Below are positions 13,006 through 25,563 of a stretch of 64,000 nucleotides of DNA, piece by piece. Numbering within the stretch: position 1 is the stretch's first letter; each line of letters starts with the position of its first letter. The position numbers were made by a program, and so were the translations under genes. Under the pieces are notes generated by a model, which did not search any database, was not told where the DNA came from, and saw only the letters and a program-made list of their open reading frames with translations. The stretch comes from Strongyloides papillosus (lineage: Eukaryota > Nematoda > Chromadorea > Rhabditida > Strongyloididae): positions 496,001 to 560,000 of the forward strand of contig SRSI01000028.1 in the NCBI GenBank assembly GCA_005656395.1. Reading direction: 5' to 3'.

Positions 13006-13751
13006 TAGTTGATAAAAGTTTATCACTAAATAATAAGAACATATTCTTATTATAAATATTTAATTTTGAAAGTAAAAGCATATTCAGAATTATATTTTTG
13101 CAAAAATATTAAAAAATCATATTAAAAATGAGATACCTGTTATGGAGAGTATTGAAAATCAAAATAATTTTCGTAAAATAACTTTAACTTAAATTGCCAT
13201 TATATTGTGATTAGTTTTTTATTAAAAATAATCTTCTTCAACAACGCTTTTTGTAATAAAGTTAAATAATAATTTTTAATTTTCTATAAATTTTTAAAGT
13301 TTAATGGACTTTTATTTTTTAATTTGGTTATCAATTCACGTCAAAACAATTAATTGGTGAGTAAACACATAGATAATATCTAAAAGTATTATGTTGAAAA
13401 TAAATAATTAAAAATAACCTTCATTTATTGGAAAAAATTTCATTTTTGTATCTGAAAATATGGAAAATCAGATAAAGACATTATATTAGTTTAAGTCAAC
13501 AAAACACATGTATCTTCTTATAGTAAAATCATTTATTTGAGTTATCATTAAAAAAATCTTTACAATACTATTTAATATGATTCTTTTTGTCTTTTTATTT
13601 GAAGAATATAAGTAAGTGACTAAAGAAAGTAAAGTTATTATACAGTAATTTGATTACACAAAAAGTAAAATTACATTAATAAAGATCAGTAATTTGCGTT
13701 TGGAAGCAAATCCTATATATATACTCTATATTAAGCATAATTATTATAAAA
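13006..13751. other. Intergenic between convergent genes
   Basis: About 750 bases holding the 3' ends of the small secreted gene (+) and cha-1 (-). No other feature seen. Confidence 0.5.
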
Positions 13752-16549
13752 TCAATTATTTAATAAATTTGCTACTACTCTCAAACTATCTCTTAAGCAT
13801 TTTTTGAATACTTTTCCATCTGTTCTATCGTTAAATTTATAGGATGATGGAGCAAAAAGAATAAAATTTTTTTGTAAATTATATGAACATCCGTATCCAT
13901 CATCAACAACAGCCCCATAACATAAATAGGTATCATTTGCTATTTGTGGTGTTGTTACCTGTGATGTTGACATTGGAAACCTCATTGTTTCTTTCCAAGT
14001 TTTATCCTCAAATATTTTAGGAACATGATTTGATGATTCTTTAGCCAGAACATTCAAAGCACATAAATGATTATCAATACCATCACCCCTTATATTCTAA
14101 AGAAATAATAAATTTAAGAATAATAGATATAGAAAATATAATACATATATTATTAATAAAATACCTCTTTTGTTATTAAAGCTTGCTTATTGGCAGCTTT
14201 AAAAAATAAATCCTTTCTATCGCTATCTGTATAATCTTTGTATGATGATGTCATAGATTGAACCCATTTTAAAGCTTCTGGTGTTGCAGCTCTTATATTA
14301 TCAACACGACCATATTTAAATCTTCTTATGGAGGCTGATTCATAGGTTGAAACTAATTTACCATGAGCATAATAATGAGCTAGTTGCATTACAAGTTGAC
14401 AAAATCCATCTGGTGATACTTTCTTTGACTTTATAAAATCTTTTCCATACTCATCAAAAAAAAGAACATTTAATTCTAAACCATCTGAAAGTTTGTTAAA
14501 TTCTTTTTGACATGAAATCATCAAATTTGCGGTTTCCCCATCAATTGACCATGTTAGTGGTTTGGGATCAAACTTTTTTTTTGGAGATACAATCTAAAAT
14601 AAAAAAAGATGATAAGAGGAGTAAAAATTAATTAAAAAATTTATTTCAACCATACATTTAACCGATTTTTATTTTTTTCAACAAATTGTTGAACATGTTC
14701 TGCCATATTAATAATAACTATACCTTCTGCAACAGAATGTTCAATAACAAGTCCATTTGTTCCTGTATCGGAAACAACAACTTGTATTGTACTGTTATAC
14801 CACCTATTTAATCCTACCCCTGAGGAACCAAATCCATGTAAAAGATGGTGACCACGATGTGATAAGTAATCTTCATAATTATCAAATTCCGTATCAATAG
14901 GAAAATTTTTAATAAAATCAAGACATAAAACAAATGTAGCAGATCTCATCCACTGTAATGATCTACTATTAATAGATTTTTTTTGAAGATTTTCCCATAT
15001 TTGTGCTACTTTATCGCGATTACCAGCTGTCATAACACCAACCGGTGTTGCTGTAGGTCTATTTTGTGAATATTCTAATACTTTTTTAAGTTGATATAAA
15101 ATCTCTGAATGTGGTAATATTTCATTATTTACTTTAGTATATAAGATAAATGGTTGATTATGACACATAACTATTATGTGATCATTACCATCCTCCCCAT
15201 AAAATGATGGATTCTCGCGACGATTTAGAAGAATATCACAGTCATAATTAGGTTCTCTGTAACATGATAATATTCTCCTATACTGTTCCATACAAACAAT
15301 AATCTTCTCAACACCACCAGAAATTTCTCTTGGAAATTGTTGTTTATCAATCATATCTTTATAGTCTACAATTCCTCGTATTAACCATGCTGAAAAATTT
15401 AACTGTTCATCTATTGAGTTAAAATTTTGTTGTGGAAAGATGTAAGCTGGATTTGAGTATAATGGTAATGGATACCTAGGCTTTAGGTACATTTCAGGAA
15501 GCCAAAATCTATTAATCCAATTATCACTATTTTCAGATATTGTTATTAATTTTTTTTGTAACTCAACAGCTTTTGGAAAGAACTCTTTAACGGTCATTTT
15601 TGTTTCTTCATAATTGAGATCTTCATTACTTTCACAGATAACTGAGGCATATTCTAAGTACCTTGTAAATGTGTGTTCTAATGATGGTATCGGCGGTTTT
15701 GGTAGTGTTGGCTAAAAATATTTTTAATATTATTTAATTATATATTTATTTATAAAAAATAAATAAATTCTAACATTTTTAATTTTACTTAATTCATTGT
15801 TCTTTCCCGTTGATACAAATGATCTACAAATATCTTTTTTAACTGGTAATTTTTTAATTATTATACTACTAATATTGTATAGACTTTTTGGGAGTTGCAT
15901 TAACATGTTTCTAACAGCACATAAAATTATATAGTAATTTTTTTGTTGTTGATAGATTTGAAGTAGTTAAATAAAAATATATTAGTATTTTATTAAGATA
16001 ATCGAATATTTTTTTATTGTTAAATTAGACAGAAATTCTTTATGATAGCATAAATAAAAGAAAATTTAAGATAAGCTTTTAATTTATCTATTAATATCTA
16101 TTTTTATGTTAGTTAAAATCTTTAATTAACTACAATTTTAATATGGTACCCAGGATAGAAATATTTTTTTTCATATTATTAGGAAAAATTAATTATTATA
16201 AATGACTTTAATCTAGCTAAAGTATATTTTATCTTTCTGTTAAATTAAAATTTCGGCAAAATAGTAATGGCTAACTTTGAATAATTATCTTTTAAGAAAA
16301 GATATTATGATGTTAATTCTTGTGGGAATTAGTTTTTTATAACATAAAATAAGTGTTGTTATTGTAATTATTGATAATATAATTGTATATGATCTTAAAG
16401 TTGTATTTTTTATAATGTTTCATTTTTATACGCACATATTTTATCCTACTTACCTCATTCCAGTTATATGTTTTCACGCAGTACATTTTTATTGTTTTTT
16501 CATTATTGACTTCATCATAATTAACGTTTGTTAAATTGTGTGAATCCAT
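13752..16549 (-). CDS. cha-1: Choline O-acetyltransferase
   Basis: Four coding exons, 16549-16454, 15711-14656, 14593-14165 and 14096-13752; all junctions are phase 0 and encode 641 residues, close to the usual 630-640. It makes acetylcholine from choline and acetyl-CoA in the cytoplasm of cholinergic neurons. Seen: LPKPPIPSLEHTFTRYLEY near the start of exon 2, FWLPEMYLKPRYPLPLYSNP, the catalytic-His motif LVIEHSVAEG, then YESASIRRFKYGRVDNIRAA, MSTSQVTTP and CYGAVVDDGYG. The SASIRRF...GRVDNIR block follows choline rather than carnitine acetyltransferases. The first 32 residues are specific to this species group. A good acceptor (ATTACAG, 16571-16569) lies 19 bases before the ATG, so a noncoding leader is spliced on, as expected if it shares its first exon with unc-17 upstream. 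The 742-base first coding intron is long for this window. Confidence 0.93.
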
Positions 16550-16568
16550 TATAGTAATTAAAATTTAT

Positions 16569-16571
16569 CTG
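16569..16571 (-). promoter_or_regulatory. Splice acceptor ahead of the cha-1 start
   Basis: On the minus strand TCTAATTACAG ends here and is followed after 19 bases by the cha-1 ATG. It fits joining of an upstream noncoding leader, as in the shared-leader design of the cholinergic locus, or trans-splicing. Confidence 0.5.
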
Positions 16572-17127
16572 TAATTAGATAAAAAAAATATTTTACTTAA
16601 AAAATTAAAAATATTATTATTATAATAAATTTTATTTTCATATTAATTGTTAAATGCATCAAAAGTATATAACGATTAAAGTGTTTGATTAAAAGAATTG
16701 CTCTATAATCATCTTGTTAAATATGGAAATTATTATATTTTCTAAAGCAGTTAAATTTGGATAAGAAATATTTATATTATTAAAAAAAGAATATTAGTCC
16801 ATTTTGAAATTGTTTAAGAGGTTTTTATAAAGTCAGTGAATGTATAGGATGAGTTAAGTGAATTTTAAATGTTGATCAAAATTTTTAGAAACTTTACGCA
16901 ATATGTGACTCCTTATCTGCCATACAATAAAATGATATTTTGTATCAGGTCTTTTTTTTTAAAAAAATCTGTAAAACAAAAGTGAACTTAGCTGGAAAAT
17001 TTTTTAAGTAAGATAATTATGAAATACATCAATTATCTAATGAACGCATTAATATGAAAAAAAATAATTCATATTAATTATTTTTTTAATTTAATTTGCA
17101 TTTTTCCAAATATACTGTTGTATTTTA

Positions 17128-18847
17128 TCACCATTGAACATTAAAAGGATCATTAGTATTACTATAACTGTGCTGGTTTGATTGTTGTTGTTGTAATTGA
17201 AAACCATCAGAAGTTAAGTTATCCATTTTATCAGAATACTTATTACTTCCAATACCACCATAACCTTCATCCCATCCATCATTATATTGATAACTGCCAG
17301 TAAACTTGCCTTGATTATTACTATTCGGTGGGGATGGCCTTTCAGGAATTAAAGGTTTCTCAACATTCATTAATTTATGAACCTCCTGACCATTTCCATT
17401 TATACTTTCATAGTTATATACTTTTCTAAGCATAAATACTACAGGTGTAAATCCAACATTTAATACACAAATTAATATATTTAAAGCCAAGAATCCAACA
17501 TTATGTACGATACTACCAGCAATTATTGGTCCAAATGCATATGCTAAACTATATGATATATCAGCAATTGCATAAACACTTCCATATACGGATACATGTC
17601 TTGTATCAACTAAATAACCTAACATAGGAAGGAGTGATGTATCGATAAGAGCAATACCAAAACAAATTGTACTCAAAGGAATAATTAGTTCCCATATTGA
17701 GGTCATAAATGGTACCACAGCACAACTAATACCTTCCATTGCCAATCCAATAGCCGCAAGAATCCATGATGAATGAGGATAACATTTTAAAATTTGAACT
17801 GTTACATATACACCTAAGACGTGTGGAAAGAATGCTGGTAACCATATTATACCCATCATCCAATCTGGTGTATCAGGCATTGACTCTGTAATCCAATTTG
17901 TTATAGTTGGTTCCAAAAATGCAAGAGAAATATTAGCCATAATTAATGCCCCTGAACATACAGCTATAAATGGATCCATAAATAATCTCCACATAGGTGT
18001 ACCATTCTTTTTTTCCTCACTTTTAATAATACCATTCGTGTCAACAATACGTTGTTTAGGTTGAATAACCATAAAAACTAAAAATCCATCAATAAGGCAA
18101 ACTAAAGCTAGTATCAAAAATGGTACTGGTTTCCCTGCCATAGAATACAATATAGATCCAAATGGGGGAGCAACAAGACATCCGAAAGAGATAAAAGCTA
18201 ATGCTATTCCAAGTGCAGCTGATCTTTCAGATTCCTCTGTAAATCTATCAGCAATCATTGCTAAACCTGATGTATCTGCAAAAGCTGAACCAAAACCCTT
18301 AAAAAGATAGGAATATTGTGTTTAATAAATAAATGAATGAATAATTAAAATTTACTTGTAGTGATCGAGCAAAAAATAATACACCATAACTTCTTCCAAG
18401 TGCAAAAATTGCTGTTGAACTGAACATAACAACCAAACCAATAATCATAGGTATTTCATAACCAATTCTATCAATAATAAAACCAGATAATGGGTTAACG
18501 AATATTTGTAGTAATGCTTTAGATGCAAATAACCATCCTAATTCTATTTCTTCATTAAGGTAATCAACATGTCCACCACTTTGTAAAACTAAAATACTAC
18601 CGTTTTGTAATGTTCTTGTTTCATTGGTATAATCCTCATATGTTTCCTCATATGCATGGATATCTCTTAAATATTTTGGTATTATTGGAACAATAACCAT
18701 ATATAACATATTATCTAATAAAAGTGCAATTGATACAACAACAAGTACCAATTTTTTTTGTACTTCAATAGGTTTGGTTGTACGTTCAATCCATTCTTTG
18801 ACCCAATCTGTGTCACGATTTAGTATTGGAATATTAAATCCTCCCAT
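17128..18847 (-). CDS. unc-17: Vesicular acetylcholine transporter
   Basis: Two exons, 18847-18356 and 18297-17128, split by a 58-base intron in phase 0; 553 residues (about 530 is usual in nematodes). A major-facilitator proton antiporter that loads acetylcholine into synaptic vesicles. Seen: a cytoplasmic N-terminus; TM1 VVVSIALLLDNMLYMVIVPI with the conserved Asp; a glycosylatable lumenal loop (YTNETRTLQNGS); WLFASKALLQIFVNPLSGF with the family's Lys and IIDRIGY; exon 2 opening with GFGSAFADTSGLAMIADRF and AFISFGCLVAPPFG; further TM segments; and a Gln/Ser/Asn-rich cytoplasmic tail. These motifs separate it from monoamine vesicular transporters. It lies directly upstream of cha-1 on the same strand, matching the conserved cholinergic gene locus in which this gene sits inside the first intron of cha-1. 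Confidence 0.93.
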
Positions 18848-21800
18848 TATTAGTGAATATATTTATTTTGTATATTTAATTATATACTACTATTTTTTGA
18901 TTCAATTTTCTTCTAACGTTTTCCCTAATTTGTAGGGTAAAAAAAATAACAAATTTTATTATTTTTTTTAAATATTTTTGGTACAGTAAATGACTCTTTA
19001 ATAAAGGACAAATATTAGAAAAACTATATAGAGATTATCAATCTATATTATTAATAATTTAAAAAAGTACCGCGAAAGTTTCTTCTTTTTTTTAGTGAAA
19101 AATACAAATAAAATTATAAAGTTTTTAAGTGTTGAGGGATAATGGAAATAAAAATTAAAGATGCATATAGGTCGTTTCTTATATAACAACAAATGATATA
19201 TTTATTTTATTAATTGGTGATAGTTAAAGTAAAAATAATGAATTTTGGGATATATGTGGAATTTTTAAAATAGTAAATATATTTGTACATAATATACTGG
19301 TGGATAAAATGTTAGTTTTATTGGTGTAAAAAAAACAAAAAATATACATAGTAATATTATTTTTTTGAGTTGATGATATCATGAAGATGAGATATGTATT
19401 TTTACATACTGTCAGAAGTAAATTTTAAAGAATTTAAAAGCACTTTTGTAAAGTGTTTTTTCTTAAATAATTGTGAATAGTTAGTATATTTAAGTTAATG
19501 AATAATATTTTAGTAATAAGTATCGACAAATGATGCGTGATTGTACTCTCTGGAGACATAGGATACTATAAATTTAAATTTAATTACCATTATCAGATCC
19601 TATCTTCTTACTCAAAAACAATACTATTAATAGTGTCATAATTTAAATGGACCTTTACATATATTATATAAATACACTTTAAAAATGTAAAAATGGAATA
19701 TTTTTTATATAAAATTTTTACGGTCAATTAATTTATTATAAAAATAAACAACATTTAGAAAAAATTCGTTGCTACTAATTGAATAAATAAATCATCTGGA
19801 TATTATAATCATTTATTAGCATCGAAATTTATAATCAATTTAATACATTGCTACCTAATAATTAAATTACTTTACATAATGTATGATAATATAGTTTTGG
19901 GTAAATCTTTTATAAATAAGTTATCATTTTAGTAGATAAAAGTTGTATGTTTCTTTTTATAATGGTGTACGCCTACTAAATATATACTAAAACTATTAAA
20001 TAAAATTATTCTAAATTTAAGTCATAAACATGGTAAAAAAAAATACAAATTTAAGATTATGGAAATGCTAAGAAACATCGTATCTATAAAATTGATGCAT
20101 GAGTATTAAAAAAATTATAAATAGGTACTATAACAAGTAAAGGCGGTTATTATAACATTAAATAAATTTGGAATCTATCTTTATATACTGTCTTTATTAC
20201 CATCATAATTGTATTTTTGATAGATAGTAAAAAAAAAGTTATATTAAAAAGATAATCTTTCCAGTAGTAGTATCAATATCAAATATTTTTTTAAATAATT
20301 TGTCTTATAAAAGCTCACCTTGAGCAGCTATAGCAACCTTATAATAAATATCTTTTTTATTTTAAATTTGTTTTCAAATCCAATATTGTTTGAGTATTGT
20401 TGTAATAATTTTGCTTTCAATAATGGTAACAAAAAGTATGAAATATTTTAATTTATCAATACTTCAACTGTAAAAATATATCGTTTAAATATAAGTAGTC
20501 AAATAAATAGTAATATTATTATAAAAAATCAAAATAAATGTTACCTTTTAAACACATAAAGGAAAAAAATATAATACCTGTAATATAAAGTAAAGAAATG
20601 CATGAAAAGTAAAAAAAGTAATAAAGAAAAATGTATAATGATTAAGGGTAAAATAAAATAATCACACTCTACCTTTTTACTATGGTAGATAAAATAGGTA
20701 AAAAAAATGGAGTATTCCCATTTATTTTGTAATACTCTGTGATATAAATTAATTGTTTAACCATAAATTTTTTTCTTCTAACTGTTTATGAGAAATAAAT
20801 AAATTAAATAACAGATAAACTATGCTTTTACCGTATCAATATTTCATTTTTTACTTTTTTTCATGACAAATTTTAAAGTAATATTTTATTTAAAAAAATA
20901 AATCTTTAGATTACGTAACTGTATTGTAAGGTCAGAAAAAAAATTGAAATATAAAATGTACATATAAATACGAAAAGAAGATCGAGTCAGTTAAAACAAA
21001 AAAAATACAAATACTAGTAGTGTGATATATGATACTAATCTGTAAAGTTTTTTTTGAAAAAGCTTTAAAAATTGTCTTACTTTTAAAATGCAAAAAATAA
21101 ATCAAAAATTAAAATAATAGATAAATTAATGTTTATAAAAATAAATACATATATATCTACATATATATGAGAATGATTGTAAAAAGTTTTAAGTATTTAT
21201 ACTCTTAGATATCAAAATTTTGTCTATGTATGTTTTTATAAACTTAGAAAATGGATTTTTCTCATTAACCATGTGAATGATTCATGAAACTTTTAAAGAA
21301 AATTCTTTGATATAAAATATTATATTTATTCATAAAATTACGTACAAGGATATAAGTTTCACTTTTGCTTTAAAAAGTCCTGATATTATATTGTATAAGA
21401 AATAAGACTACACGCAATCAACTCACACTACTTATAAGCTCAAGTTTCAAAAAGTGAAAAGAAATGATAAAAAGAAAATAATAGGATATAGTAGAGAAAA
21501 ATTATACAAATTTTTAGATTTACATGTTATATTTTGTACATAAATAATATTTTACTTTAAAATATTTTAGGCATATCTTGTGTAGTTTAATTAATGTATG
21601 ACTGTCAACATAAAAAAGATTACTTAATTATAAGTGTATCCTTGCTGAGATTTTTATAAAAATAAAAATTTTATCACAAATTTTATGAAATATAAGAAAC
21701 AATTATTTATTTTCACAGTTGTGTATTTTTACCAAGCAATGTTGATTTAGCTAATAAAATTTCTCAAGATGAACATTTGTTATTTAAAATATGTTTTTCT

Positions 21801-24800
21801 AAAATAATTTTTTTCTCGTTTTTCAAAAGGATATATGTACAAAAAAGAAATAGTAATTTATTGTCTAAATAGATATATATTTCTTTTTTTGTAATGATTA
21901 TATAAAAGTGATTTATAATATAATATATTTTTTGTTAAATGATTAGTTTTCTTAATATTCTAAACAATAGATAGTATGAATATATGTATATTTTATATAC
22001 GTATATAATTGTTAAAAAAAATTTTGTAAAAAGATAAATCTTTTAAAAACCAAATTATACTCAGAAAAGATATTTGTTAAGGGCAGTCTCGGTAATTATA
22101 AAAATAATGTTTTATATAAATTATCTATCCCAATTAATTGAAAGATTCAATTTTTAATTACTAGCTTGTAAAGGTGACAGTATGTATATAATATCCAATT
22201 AATGGAAACATATTATTTCCACATACTTTTTTTTTATAAAAAACTATTCTAATATATATATATGTAAATCTTTTTTTTACTTCAAAAATAAGTAAAACAA
22301 ATAATCTATTAAAATAAAAAAATATAAAGATATATAAAAGGAATGTAATATTTAAAATGATCAATATCCATATCATCCATATTTTTGAAACTTATCTTTT
22401 CTTTTATACTTTCTCTTCTCTAGGGAATGATTACTTATAGTTGTAATATAAAAATAGACAGTTTCTAATTTTGTACAAAGTTAAATTACTTTTTACAAAG
22501 TCCTCTAAAGATAGATATATTTATCATATTTACTTTTAAAAAGGATTTGAAAAGTTGATATTTTAAATGATAGTATTGTATCCTTTTTTATAAAGTTTAT
22601 ATTTTAAAAATTTATAAATTCTCTAGTGAGTATTTTGAATGAATAGAAATTTATAACACAACAATATAAAGTAATGGTAAAAGTTTTCAAATTTTTACTC
22701 TTAAATTTTTAAATATAAAAAACAATACATTTAAAGTTTACTTGTTTGGATGTTGTGATTAAGATTATAAGAGAAATATACAGCAAAGTTTTTTTTTATA
22801 AAATTTAATTCATATTTTTCGACTAAATAATTAACAAAAAATTAATAATTACATTTTACGTCATGATAAAATTTCATTAAATTATAAAAATGTTTTAAGT
22901 ACTGTACAGATAAGGAAGAAAGTTTTTTTTATTGTAACAATGGTATTTTTAAATAAACTCAAAAATTAAATTTAAAGTTAAGAAATTGTAATATTAAATT
23001 ATTCTATCGTTAGTAAATTTAAATATGATAATACTTTTTACACTGTAGCAAATATTTTCACCATAAATAACGTAAAATTTTCTTTTGACTTTTTAAACAA
23101 ATAAAGAATAGCATTAACACTTGGCACAATAAAATTAGGCTGATTTTATTATATGAAAAATACTGATAATGATGTCAATTGTATATGAAAGCAGTTGTAG
23201 GGATTTCCGATTTTAGTACTCTCTTCCCTTTAATATTAAAAAAGAATATGATGAGATGTGGGAAGATAAATTTTTCATATACAGTATAAAAAAAGCATAA
23301 ATAAATAAAGAGAGAACAATTTATTAACAAGTAATAGTTTACAAAATTATGAATAAATCTTTTTTATTAAAAAAGGATATTGGTATAATAAAATAATAAG
23401 GTAAGATGTTTTTATATAATAGACATCTTTTAAAAATTCAAAAGATATTGTTATATCTTCTTTTTATCCATAAAATTAAATAGATAAAATGTAATGTGTA
23501 TAAAGAAAACTTAAATATATATATTTTTAAACATGTAAAAAGAATCAAGAATTCTGTTTTGATGTAAAATATTAAATTAAACTTGAAACTAATTCTTTTC
23601 TTACATAATGTTTTGAAAATAAATTTTCTTTGATTTGAAGTGAAAACAAAAGAATAGTTAATAATGTGTAAAAAAATTTTCTTTTACTTTTAAAAATATT
23701 TAATTTGAAAAACATACAAAAACATTAATGAAATTTGAATATTATGTAAAATAAAACCAAATATATTTTCTTGTAAATAAACTTTGATACAAGTCTGTGG
23801 ATATCACGCAAATTTATGATATTCTTTATAAACAATAACGTAATTTTACATACTGTAATGTGGAAAAATAATGCTTTATAAAAGAGTTTTTTTAATTATT
23901 TAAAAAATTTAGAATATAATATTTATGTAACAATCATTTTTAATATTACTGTGTAGAATCTTTATTAGTTGATGAAATTCTTTTCATTTTTTTATAATGT
24001 GTTAATTTACAAAAATTTTTATTCTTGATAAGATTTTATACTATAATATTCTTTGAACATTTAAAAAAATAGATTTTGTAGATTTTTCCAAGTTTTTTCA
24101 TTGTAAAACATCTGGTACGGTGTTATGGAAGTAATATGAACGGTTAATTTAAATTTGTATATAATTTCATATTAAAAGTATTTATTTTACTAACCAATTT
24201 AATGATAAAAGTGTTATGGTAAAATTTTGACGAGTAAACAAATTAAATCTCATATATCTTATTAAAAACAACCAATTATTTTATAAACATTTCATGATTA
24301 AATAAATAACAAATTTTTTCCATAAAATAATAATTTTACAAATATTGTTATTAATAATTTATATTACCTACTTAGAATAATAGTAATTTGTAATAACTTT
24401 TTTGATAAATAAATAATACAATTAGAAATTATAAAAAGATACGGTTACTTATTAATATTATTTTAAGTAATGTGAGACTATTTGAGCAATAAAATTTCAA
24501 AACTTTGCATTAATAATTACTTTTCAGAATTTAGCAATATTTAATTTAAAAACCTTTTAGATATCCCATCTAATATTATAGTTTTTCTTCTTTGTTTTTC
24601 ATAAGAGTAAAGGTTATACATAAGATAATATTTTAAAGTTCAAATATTTATATCTATGTATCAATGTTGTGAGCTTTTGTCATTTTTCTTATCAGAAATA
24701 GATAATCTTATTTACTTCAATATCTAAAGAAATATTTAAACTTAAAAAAGATTATAATTTTTTCTTTTCTTTTTTCTTAGTAGTTTTATTTTATTGTGAT

Positions 24801-24929
24801 ATGTATAGTTAATATATAATAATGTTATAATAATTTTAACAAAAAAGAAACTTTTTTTTGTTGTAAATAATTATTAAATAAAATATATATAAATACATTT
24901 AAAACTTTAAATTATTGTTGACCGTAATT
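18848..24929. other. 6-kb gene-free region upstream of the cholinergic locus
   Basis: Both strands are full of stops; the one ORF over 60 codons (22161-22376, minus) is low-complexity. The region adjoins the 5' side of unc-17 and the 3' side of the TGF-beta-like gene, so it is the likely site of the shared unc-17/cha-1 promoter and enhancers. The shared noncoding exon could not be placed by eye. Confidence 0.55.
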
Positions 24930-25563
24930 TTAAGTGCATCGACAAGTTTCAACAAACATATGATCAATAGATTTTAAAACAATTCCTTTGTCTGTATAAA
25001 TATAAAAATATTGTTTTCCGAAGACATCAGGAAAGCAACATGATGATTTTTGTTTTGTTGGTACACCAGAAATTCTTAATAATTTTGCATTTAAAAACTG
25101 ATTCTAATATTAAGTTTATTAGAAATTTAAATTATTACAACTTACATCATTTAATATACAACTGCCAATACAATTTCCTATATCAACAACAATAGGATTC
25201 AAAATAAAATTAAATCCTACAGAATGGAGATTAATTTTTAGTTTTTTTTTACAACAGCTTTTCCCATCACGACCGTTGCATTCATCAACAGATCTTTTTT
25301 CTTTCTTGTTGTCTATTAAAATTTTAGTTAAATTAAAATTTTGAATAAGTTTTCCTGGTATTAGTGAAAGAGTCTTATTAAATTCATACACAAATTGGTT
25401 AATTCTAATTTCATCCAGAATATCTTTAGGTATCTTTGATTTACTACACCCATAAATAAATTTATTTATTGTTATTGTAACTAGTAAGAAAATCTGAAAA
25501 AAATATTTAAATATTTAAAAGAGAATTACTTACAATTGGCATGTAATAAAAATTAATTTTCAT
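24930..25563 (-). CDS. Divergent TGF-beta-superfamily ligand
   Basis: Three exons, 25563-25534, 25493-25146 and 25103-24930, with introns of 40 and 42 bases, all phase 0; 183 residues, much shorter than usual (300-400). A secreted signalling ligand. Seen: a signal peptide crossing the first intron (MKINFYYMPI then IFLLVTITINKFIYG); a prodomain of only about 60 residues; a basic cleavage site NKKEKR; and a mature domain of about 107 residues with nine cysteines in cystine-knot order (DEC, SCC, GNCIGSC, SSCCFP, ETCRC). The extra N-terminal cysteine fits the TGF-beta/activin and DAF-7 type rather than BMP. Odd points: the usual GW..W and PxxYxA residues between CC and CxGxC are replaced (HSVGFNFILNPIVVDIGNC), and the segment before the second CC is short. 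Nematode parasites have several DAF-7-like paralogues; assigning this one needs phylogeny. Confidence 0.8.

Noticed and set aside
22161..22376. 71-codon minus-strand ORF
   Set aside because: Low-complexity hydrophobic sequence in a gene-free region.
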